Below are positions 16,354-20,311 of a DNA stretch of 24,296 nucleotides, piece after piece. Position numbers and translations under genes: made by a program. The stretch spans positions 1 to 24,296 of the forward strand of contig JBIKOX010000020.1 in NCBI GenBank assembly GCA_044357775.1, given 5' to 3'. How positions within the stretch are numbered: position 1 is the first letter of the stretch; each line of letters starts with the position of its first letter. The DNA is from UBA4416 sp044357775 (GTDB taxonomy: Bacteria; Bacteroidota; Bacteroidia; B-17B0; Aurantibacillaceae). Below the pieces are notes generated by a model. The model ran no database searches. It saw only the letters and a program-made list of their open reading frames with translations, and was not told the origin of the DNA.

Positions 16354-16779
16354 CTATTGAGATAGGATGCAAACTAGTATCCATTTTTTAGGAATACCTT
16401 CAAAGTAATAAATTGCATCACCATATTGATCCTTCATTTTTAATGTTTGCCCATCGATAAAATAAAGTGCTTTTCCCTATTTATCTTTTTCCCGAATTGT
16501 ATAACCATCAAAATAGAAAAGCGCCTCGCCATATTTGTCCTTCTGCTTAACAACCTGGCCATCTATATAAAAAAAGCTATTACCATATTTGTCTTTTTGC
16601 TTAATAGTAAATTCATCATAATAATATAGTGCCTTGCCATACTTATCATTTTGTTTTAAATAAAAGCCATCTTCAAAATAGTGCGATGCGCCATATTTAT
16701 CTTTTTGCTTAATTGCTTGTGCAAAACAAACTGATGTAACCATCATAAATACTAGTACTATTATTTTCCTTTTGTTCAT
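16354..16779 (-). pseudogene. Secreted 18-residue-repeat protein broken by an in-frame TAG
   Basis: From ATG at 16779 there is a signal peptide (MNKRKIIVLVFMMVTSVCFA) and then tandem 18-residue (54-bp) repeats with consensus KQKDKYGxALYYxDGxTI: residues 24-41, 42-59, 60-77 and 78-95. Reading stops after 100 residues at TAG (16477-16479), inside the fifth repeat and exactly where the others have the conserved Tyr of DKYG (TAT to TAG, one base). The same frame then continues through the rest of repeat five (GKALYFIDGQTL) and a sixth (KMKDQYGDAIYYFEG) to a TAG at 16354. I read this as a recent nonsense mutation, or else a truncated 100-aa protein that still functions. The repeat resembles short beta-hairpin repeats; I do not recognise a named family. 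It lies between KilA-N and the GNAT remnant, and its start abuts the remnant. Confidence 0.75.
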
Positions 16780-16818
16780 TGGTTAATGTTTTTTATGCAT
16801 CTTAAAAATAGTAAAAAA

Positions 16819-16878
16819 ATGGCTATATTAGAAGATGACGCACAAGTATTAATTCAACACTATTTTAAAAACAGATAA
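16819..16878 (+). pseudogene. C-terminal remnant of a GNAT-like gene (first copy of duplicated module)
   Basis: Nineteen codons, MAILEDDAQVLIQHYFKNR, align without gaps to residues 152-170 of the intact GNAT-like protein at 18164-18682 (M-F-I-T-D-A-S-A-E-K-L-I-H-Q-Y-F-K-T-R). The rest of the gene is gone: the sequence to the left meets the divergent repeat-protein gene. As in the intact copy, a 48-aa gene follows at once. So this is the stub of a second GNAT/small-protein module. Confidence 0.65.
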
Positions 16879-16879
16879 C

Positions 16880-17026
16880 ATGAAAAGGAAACAATCAACC
16901 GAGCCAGATTTGTATGTGATTAATAAGAAACCTACTAAGAAAGAGATACAAGAGCTTAGGGACTTTATTACTGAGTATAAAAAGAAACAAGCTTTAAAAT
17001 CATCTAAAACTCGCAAAGTAGCTTAG
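16880..17026 (+). CDS. 48-aa basic protein, paralogue of the one at 18679
   Basis: The protein begins MKRKQSTEPDLYVINKKPTK and ends KSSKTRKVA. About half its residues match the 48-aa protein at 18679-18825, including DLYV, a KK-x-T-x-KE run, EL-x-x-FI-x-EY and a Lys-rich end. The shared pattern and the position directly after a GNAT-like C-terminus argue that it is a real gene despite its size. It looks like one amphipathic helix with a basic tail, and could bind nucleic acid or its partner protein. The partner here is only a stub, so this copy is probably an orphan. No family name is known to me. Confidence 0.65.
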   Translation: MKRKQSTEPDLYVINKKPTKKEIQELRDFITEYKKKQALKSSKTRKVA

Positions 17027-17061
17027 TAATTAAACTCATTACTGCTTTAAAACTTTTATAT

Positions 17062-17097
17062 AATCCAAATGGTATAATTGCTATTTGTATTTTTTAT
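17062..17097 (+). terminator. Terminator of the first (truncated) module
   Basis: AATCCAAAT (17062-17070) pairs with ATTTGTATT (17083-17091), with one mismatch, and T-rich sequence follows. It is the counterpart of the perfect hairpin at 18860-18891. Confidence 0.6.
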
Positions 17098-17187
17098 TTA
17101 CTATGTTTTAAATAATAATTAAAACACTTAGTGCAATATTCACAAGCTTATAGAAGGACTTGGCCAAGTTACCAAAGCAAAACACTG

Positions 17188-17236
17188 TCAGTTCGAGTAA
17201 AAATTCTGCCTCTTTGAATTTTTGTATCGAGAACCA
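17188..17236. repeat. Imperfect hairpin with TCAGTTCGAG/TATCGAGAAC ends, probable dispersed repeat
   Basis: AAAAATTC (17199-17206) and GAATTTTT (17216-17223) form a perfect inner stem around a 9-nt loop. The outer parts TCAGTTCGAG and TATCGAGAAC are also partly complementary. From memory, sequences of the form GTCAGTTCGAG...TATCGAGAAC are repeated between genes in Flavobacteriia. It begins 19 bp beyond the 3' end of the antitoxin gene and may end that transcript. The remainder of 17027-17254 shows nothing else. Confidence 0.45.
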
Positions 17237-17254
17237 ATAAATAAAGGTTTTATA

Positions 17255-17563
17255 TTAGCCAATTAACAAACTAACGCGAATACCTAAGCCATCTTCGAAA
17301 ATTCTGTATAGTGTTGACAATTGAATATCACACTTTCCGTTTTCTAATCTCGATATATAGCTTTTCTTTGTACCAACTTTATTTGCTAATTCCTCTTGCG
17401 TCATTTGCGCTTGTTTTCGTGCGTCTTTCAGAGTTTCGCTTATAACAAAATATTGAGCCGCTTCTTCAAATGCATCACGTTTTTTTTCACCAATTGCGCC
17501 ATATTGAATATTCAACAATTCGTCGAAATTTTTAGCGTTTCTTATTGCCTGATTCTTTTTCAT
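17255..17563 (-). CDS. Xre/HTH antitoxin of a RelE-type toxin-antitoxin pair
   Basis: This 102-aa protein has an HTH_3 domain over about residues 42-98: TLKDARKQAQMTQEELANKV, then a GTKKSYISRLENGK recognition helix and a closing STLYRIFEDGLGIRVSLLIG. The N-terminal part (NAKNFDELLNIQYGAIGEKK) is the extra region usual in antitoxins of this HigA-like class. The start codon lies inside the 3' end of the toxin gene (32-bp overlap), the toxin-first order typical of Gp49-type systems. It should neutralise the toxin and repress the shared promoter. The family call is firm; the name HigA is not certain. Confidence 0.85.
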   Translation of the reverse strand: MKKNQAIRNAKNFDELLNIQYGAIGEKKRDAFEEAAQYFVISETLKDARKQAQMTQEELANKVGTKKSYISRLENGKCDIQLSTLYRIFEDGLGIRVSLLIG

Positions 17564-17909
17564 TTTCTTTTATTTTTAATTTAAAATAGTCATTTTTTAA
17601 CTTTCCTGCCATTTCAATTTCCTGTTGTGGCGTTTTTTGTGTTTTCTTTTGAAATCCATTAAATAAAACAACAAGATTTCCTTTATCAAAACAGCAAAAT
17701 ACTCTATAGATATTACTACCAACCTCGATTCTTATTTCAAACAACCCGTCTGTTCCTTCAATATGCTTAAGAAATTTTTCAGGAATTTTATCTACCGTTT
17801 TAATAACACGGAAAACATATCCAATTTTTTCTCTAACTTTTTCGGTTTGCTGTAAGTAAAAGTCTTGAAAATGATGTTTATGAAATATTATTAGTCTTTC
17901 ATTATCCAT
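17532..17909 (-). CDS. RelE/ParE-superfamily (phage Gp49-like) toxin
   Basis: This 125-aa protein, from ATG 17909, has the Gp49-like toxin pattern: RLIIFHKHHFQDFYLQQTEK, KIGYVFRVIKTVDKIPEKFL, a central HIEGTDGLFEIRIEVGSNIY strand pair with the conserved E-I-R, RVFCCFDKGNLVVLFNGFQK, then KKTQKTP and a basic tail. Members cleave mRNA, usually on the ribosome. The frame is open 42 codons further, to an ATG at 18035, but that extension lacks toxin similarity, contains a hairpin repeat and passes over the likely promoter (17942-17949), so I start at 17909. It overlaps the antitoxin by 32 bp. Confidence 0.85.
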   Translation of the reverse strand: MDNERLIIFHKHHFQDFYLQQTEKVREKIGYVFRVIKTVDKIPEKFLKHIEGTDGLFEIRIEVGSNIYRVFCCFDKGNLVVLFNGFQKKTQKTPQQEIEMAGKLKNDYFKLKIKENEKESGNKKR

Positions 17910-17941
17910 GGCGTAAAGATAACTTTTAAGATAACATTCTC

Positions 17942-17949
17942 CAAATTTA
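17942..17949 (-). promoter_or_regulatory. Candidate -7 element for the RelE-type toxin-antitoxin operon
   Basis: On the minus strand this reads TAAATTTG, a full TAnnTTTG match, 32 bp before the toxin ATG at 17909. No good -33 TTTG is present. It supports the shorter toxin start. Confidence 0.35.
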
Positions 17950-17981
17950 TTTGCTAGGTAGTTTATATATGTATATAAGTG

Positions 17982-18027
17982 CACTGCTACCTCGCTAAGT
18001 TTGACGTGAGCTTGACGAGGGGTAGTG
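17982..18027. repeat. Imperfect hairpin upstream of the toxin-antitoxin operon
   Basis: CACTGCTACCTCG (17982-17994) and CGAGGGGTAGTG (18016-18027) pair apart from a few bulged bases. The loop carries GTTTGAC and GCTTGAC as a near-repeat. It may be an operator region or a REP-like repeat. The rest of 18036-18163 is AT-rich with no other feature than the promoter element at 18145. Confidence 0.35.
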
Positions 18028-18144
18028 ACTAACAAATAATACCAGTACGATTAAAATGTAACAAGGGATTAGCTGCACATAAAATGGCTAAGCAAAAACA
18101 CACTATTTATAACCAAAGCATGAAGGTTTTTGCTATTTTTTTTG

Positions 18145-18152
18145 TATATTTG
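18145..18152 (+). promoter_or_regulatory. Candidate -7 element for the GNAT/48-aa module
   Basis: TATATTTG is a full TAnnTTTG match 11 bp before the ATG at 18164. Transcription would start within a few bases of the start codon, giving a nearly leaderless mRNA. The -33 box is not evident at the usual spacing. Confidence 0.4.
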
Positions 18153-18163
18153 GTAGTAACATA

Positions 18164-18682
18164 ATGGCACGTAAAAAGCACTTAAATATTGAAATTGACA
18201 AACTAACTAATTCTATTGAGAACGTTATTACAGGTGAATCATTTGAAACCGAGTTCCGCAGAGTTACTAGTAAAGAAATTAAAAAGAAGGAGTGGCTTTT
18301 TGACTGGCATAAGGAACTAAAAGAAAAGAATTGTCAGGTATTTAAAATGACTACGGTTGAAAATAAAAACATTATACAAGGGCTTATTTCTTTGATAATT
18401 GAGGATAAATATATTACTGCTAACTTAGTTGAAAATGCAAAATTTAATAGAGGTAAAGCAAAAATATACAAAGGAGTTGGGGGGAATTTGTTTGCGTTTG
18501 CTTGCCAACGTTCGATGGATATGGGATTTAATGGTTTTGTTGGATTTGTGGCGAAAACGGCTCTTATTAAGCATTATCAAGAAACACTTGGTGCTGAGTT
18601 AGCAGCCGGTCAAAGAATGTTTATAACAGATGCTTCGGCAGAAAAATTAATACATCAATATTTTAAAACAAGAAGGATATGA
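18164..18682 (+). CDS. GNAT-like N-acetyltransferase, first gene of a two-gene module
   Basis: This 172-aa protein begins MARKKHLNIEIDKL. The C-terminal half looks like a GNAT fold: a KIYKGVGGNLFAFACQRSMD segment (about 100-119), where the glycine loop and following helix fit the acetyl-CoA pyrophosphate-binding motif A; GFNGFVGFVAKT (121-132) as the next strand; ALIKHYQETLGAELAAGQRM (133-152) like the family's final helix and strand; then a C-terminal helix. The N-terminal 60 residues are highly charged and not recognisable. It overlaps the downstream 48-aa gene by 4 bp (ATGA), so the two are co-translated. A truncated second copy lies 1.3 kb to the left. The substrate is unknown: GNAT toxins that acetylate tRNA exist, but their antitoxins are usually upstream RHH proteins, which is not the case here. 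Confidence 0.75.
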   Translation: MARKKHLNIEIDKLTNSIENVITGESFETEFRRVTSKEIKKKEWLFDWHKELKEKNCQVFKMTTVENKNIIQGLISLIIEDKYITANLVENAKFNRGKAKIYKGVGGNLFAFACQRSMDMGFNGFVGFVAKTALIKHYQETLGAELAAGQRMFITDASAEKLIHQYFKTRRI

Positions 18683-18892
18683 AATTAAAACCAGAGCCAA
18701 TAGAAATTGACCTTTATGTTTCTCCTAAAAAGATGACAGAAAAGGAAAGAAAAGAACTCGGAGAATTTATCGAAGAGTATAGACGTAAGAATGCTAAAAA
18801 AAGCAAGCATAAAAAAGCAGCTTAGTTATTAAACTCATTACTGCGTTAAAACTTTAAAAAAATCCAAATGGTATAATTACTATTTGGATTTT
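18617..18892 (+). repeat. Intact-copy segment matching the truncated module at 16819-17093
   Basis: Same order and direct orientation as the left copy. See the entry at 16819-17093. The intact RelE-type toxin-antitoxin pair lies between the two copies, on the opposite strand. Confidence 0.7.
18679..18825 (+). CDS. 48-aa basic protein coupled to the GNAT-like gene
   Basis: The protein starts MKLKPEPIEIDLYVSPKK, continues with a predicted helix (EKERKELGEFIEEYRRKNA) and ends in a Lys-rich tail. Its ATG overlaps the GNAT stop (ATGA). A paralogue at 16880-17026 keeps the DLYV motif, the helix and the basic tail, which is good evidence of coding. It is a candidate partner of the GNAT-like enzyme: an antitoxin-like inhibitor, an adaptor or a target. 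That is inference from coupling and co-duplication only. A perfect hairpin terminator follows 34 bp later. Confidence 0.7.
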   Translation: MKLKPEPIEIDLYVSPKKMTEKERKELGEFIEEYRRKNAKKSKHKKAA

Positions 18893-18894
18893 GA
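18860..18894 (+). terminator. Terminator of the GNAT/48-aa module
   Basis: A 10-bp perfect stem, AAATCCAAAT (18860-18869) with ATTTGGATTT (18882-18891), has a 12-nt loop. It is shared with the left copy, where it carries one mismatch. The T-tract is short because the downstream arm ends in TTTT and then GAGCG. Confidence 0.7.
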
Positions 18895-19195
18895 GCGTTG
18901 GATAAAAATAAGCGCCCATTGAACGAAGCCCGAACGACCATGCAGGCAAGCTGAAAAGTTGGTAGCCGGTGTACTGAAAGTGACTGAAATGAATGAAGCT
19001 GAATTGTGCGGAATGAAACGAAGTAGCGCAGCGAATGATGTGTAATGTAGCATCAAGCAAGCGAAATGAATGAAGTTACTTGAAGGACAATGGAGGCTGC
19101 CGTGACGAAAACACGTGCAAATTGCAAAATGTATGACAAACCCAAAGCCCGATAGGGCAAATTATTTTGCTTGCACCTGCTGAGAAACACATATT
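18893..19195. other. GC-richer structured non-coding block
   Basis: About 300 bp between the module terminator and the HigA gene has visibly more G+C than its surroundings and no convincing gene. It holds four GAATGA motifs (18991, 19011, 19033, 19068), a 13-bp direct repeat GAAATGAATGAAG (18986-18998 and 19063-19075), and a bulged stem-loop at its right end (19115-19176). A minus-strand open frame of 68 codons crosses it, but its His/Phe-rich composition looks like a shadow of the repeats. It could be a dispersed repeat, a recombination site of the integron attC type, or a structured RNA. None of these is shown by the sequence alone. Confidence 0.5.
19115..19176. other. Bulged stem-loop with inner GCCC/GGGC hairpin
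   Basis: GTGCAA (19115-19120) plus GCAAAAT (19124-19130) pair with ATTTTGC (19164-19170) plus TTGCAC (19171-19176), leaving a 3-base bulge (ATT) on the left arm. Inside, GCCC-GATA-GGGC (19147-19158) forms a tight hairpin. The conserved-looking bulge and nested hairpin resemble folded recombination sites or a small RNA, but no attC consensus pair (RYYYAAC/GTTRRRY) is convincing. Confidence 0.5.
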
Positions 19196-19214
19196 TACCT
19201 GATACAAGAAAAAA

Positions 19215-19664
19215 TTATGCTACGTGTATAGAATCTTTTTTAGTATTCATTACACTTGCATTTTTAAGATGCAAGTTGTACTCTGAAACTAATTTATAAG
19301 GGCGATTAAATGCTTCTTGATTAAGTTTAAAATGATTTGAAAGAACACGAATCGTTTCTTTGGATAAACCTTTTTTATAATTCAATATATCAGAAATTAA
19401 ACCTGCACTTACTCCTAATAAATTGGCTAAATTTATCGACTTTAATTTATGTTCTTTCATCAATGATTTTAATAATTCTATGGGATCAATTTCTGAAAAC
19501 GTATTATTTTCTGAATCATATTTTTCTATTAAAAAAGTAAGTAATTCTACTTCTTCTTTAATGGTTTTTGTTTTTTTATTACTATCAATCAATTCTTCTA
19601 ACATATCACAATATTTATAATACTGCGTATCTGTTTTTATGATTTTATATTTTAACGTTTCCAT
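19215..19664 (-). CDS. higA: HigA antitoxin (HTH domain)
   Basis: This 149-aa protein starts at ATG 19664 (METLKYKIIKTDTQYYKYCD). The N-terminal half (DMLEELIDSNKKTKTIKEEV, ELLTFLIEKYDSEN) is the usual HigA dimerisation region. An HTH follows at about 62-118 (DPIELLKSLMKEHKLKSINL, then ANLLGVSAGLISDILNYKKG and LSKETIRVLSNHFKLNQEAF). The frame is open to 19736, but that extension lies within the toxin gene and is not antitoxin-like. It begins 4 bp after the toxin stop, so they are co-transcribed. It should bind the operator at 20026-20067 and repress the pair. The last 20 residues (ASVMNTKKDSIHVA) extend beyond the typical NRPYKLV ending. Confidence 0.9.
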   Translation of the reverse strand: METLKYKIIKTDTQYYKYCDMLEELIDSNKKTKTIKEEVELLTFLIEKYDSENNTFSEIDPIELLKSLMKEHKLKSINLANLLGVSAGLISDILNYKKGLSKETIRVLSNHFKLNQEAFNRPYKLVSEYNLHLKNASVMNTKKDSIHVA

Positions 19665-19668
19665 ATTC

Positions 19669-20001
19669 TTAATAAATATTAATGTTGTATTGATTGTTAT
19701 TGTTACATAATTTTGTGTACTGTGCGTGTGTGCCAATCCACTTTATGTATAACCGAACTTCACTCTCCCAAAATTGATATTTGCAAATCATTCTATAATT
19801 GTTACCGCCAATATCAAACACTACTCTATTACTTCCATTGCCTAATAAATCTGCCGAACCAAATGTTGCCATTATATCGCCTGGTTTATTCCATTCGGCA
19901 TACTTTAAATTTAAAAGCCAAATACTAAAAGAACTTTTACTTCTTGCGTTCGCTAATACAAATTCTTCTATTGTTTTTTTCTTTATTAAATGAATTTTCA
20001 T
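19669..20001 (-). CDS. higB: HigB toxin (type II mRNA interferase)
   Basis: This 110-aa protein is a clear member of the HigB toxin family (PF09907-type): MKIHLIKKKTIEEFVLANAR, FSIWLLNLKYAEWNKPGDIM, ATFGSADLLGNGSNRVVFDI, GGNNYRMICKYQFWESEVRL, and YIKWIGTHAQYTKL with the closing YNINIY. The R-V-V-F-D-I-G-G-N-N-Y-R block and W-I-G-T-H-A-x-Y motif are diagnostic. The toxin cleaves mRNA in association with translation. The gene is full length and intact, and the downstream antitoxin is 4 bp away. Upstream is a palindromic operator. It is a different toxin family from the pair at 17.3-17.9 kb. Confidence 0.95.
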   Translation of the reverse strand: MKIHLIKKKTIEEFVLANARSKSSFSIWLLNLKYAEWNKPGDIMATFGSADLLGNGSNRVVFDIGGNNYRMICKYQFWESEVRLYIKWIGTHAQYTKLCNNNNQYNINIY

Positions 20002-20025
20002 ATTGCTTGTGTAAATTTACAAATA

Positions 20026-20067
20026 AATATTCACGAAAAGTGAATATTTTTAAAAATATTCACTTTT
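20026..20067 (-). promoter_or_regulatory. Operator of the higBA operon (three half-sites, 32-bp palindrome)
   Basis: The half-site AATATTCAC occurs at 20026-20034, inverted (GTGAATATT) at 20040-20048, and direct again at 20055-20063. The second and third form a 32-bp perfect palindrome (20036-20067). It lies 25-66 bp before the toxin start codon. A separate 12-bp palindrome, TGTAAATTTACA, is at 20010-20021. Inverted repeats at this position are normally bound by the HigA antitoxin dimer; three half-sites would allow cooperative or ratio-dependent repression. Confidence 0.75.
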
Positions 20068-20093
20068 ATCTACAATATCCTTGTTAGTTTTAG

Positions 20094-20291
20094 ATTAGAT
20101 TATTAAAGAAGAAAAAAATAAGGAAGCCTGAACAATTGTTTGAAATGCTATTTGCACAGCCTTTTACAAGAGTAAAGCACTTACAAGATGCGAAGATGTA
20201 TGCAAAGGGAACGGCAAGAGATTATTTAAACCAGTTAACTGAAAAAACGCTTAAAAAAAAAGCTGCATTATTACTAACGCAGCTTTCTTAA
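20094..20291 (+). pseudogene. C-terminal fragment of a Fic family protein
   Basis: A frame without a start codon runs from 20094 to TAA at 20289-20291. From about 20130 it reads EQLFEMLFAQPFTRVKHLQD, AKMYAKGTARDYLNQLTEK. This matches the winged-helix tail of Fic/DOC AMP-transferase proteins (LFE..F.QPFTRI.HL.DA...K.TA..YL.QL). The catalytic HPFxxGNGR core is absent. After about 20250 the frame enters the terminator of the neighbouring gene, so the fragment ends there. It overlaps no other gene and is a decayed remnant, a sign of turnover in this island. Confidence 0.65.
20253..20286 (-). terminator. Terminator of the large T9SS surface protein gene
   Basis: On the minus strand AAAGCTGC (20286-20279) pairs with GCAGCTTT (20266-20259), with a 12-nt loop, and runs into T8 (A-tract 20253-20260 on the plus strand). 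It lies 25 bp past the stop of the gene at 20312. It is a canonical intrinsic terminator. Confidence 0.88.
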
Positions 20292-20311
20292 AACAAACAA
20301 ATTATTCGATA

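Larger units (their letters stand above)
16819..17093 (+). repeat. Truncated copy of GNAT/48-aa module (direct repeat of 18617-18892)
   Basis: This stretch matches 18617-18892 in gene order and in sequence: the GNAT C-terminus, the 48-aa gene and a 70-bp tail. The tail (17024-17093 against 18823-18892) is identical at about 63 of 70 positions by my alignment, higher than the coding part. Confidence 0.7.

Noticed and set aside
16477..16700. CRISPR-like regular 54-bp repeats
   Set aside because: The repeats are contiguous, have no unique spacers, and encode an 18-residue protein repeat in frame.
17150..17240. Possible tRNA fragment (TTCGAG-containing sequence)
   Set aside because: Only a T-loop-like word is present; no acceptor or anticodon stem can be built. 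It fits a hairpin repeat better.
17910..18035. 42-codon N-terminal extension of the RelE-type toxin
   Set aside because: No toxin similarity, contains a hairpin repeat, and passes over a -7 promoter element. The ATG at 17909 fits the family length.
18083..18163. Small open frame (MAKQKHTIYNQ...) just before the GNAT-like gene
   Set aside because: 26 codons with a hydrophobic end; it overlaps the promoter element and has no paralogue at the left copy. The slight likeness to the GNAT N-terminus (MARKKH) is too weak.
18854..19060. Minus-strand open frame of 68 codons across the GC-richer block
   Set aside because: Composition is odd (His/Phe/Ser-rich), it runs through the module terminator and repeated GAATGA motifs, and it matches no family I know. 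More likely a by-product of the repeat.
19115..19176. Firm call of an integron attC site
   Set aside because: The fold is suggestive but no paired RYYYAAC/GTTRRRY core sites could be placed, and no integron integrase is in the window.
19665..19736. 24-codon extension of HigA into the toxin gene
   Set aside because: It is read from the toxin's coding sequence in another frame; the ATG at 19664, 4 bp after the toxin stop, gives the normal HigA N-terminus.
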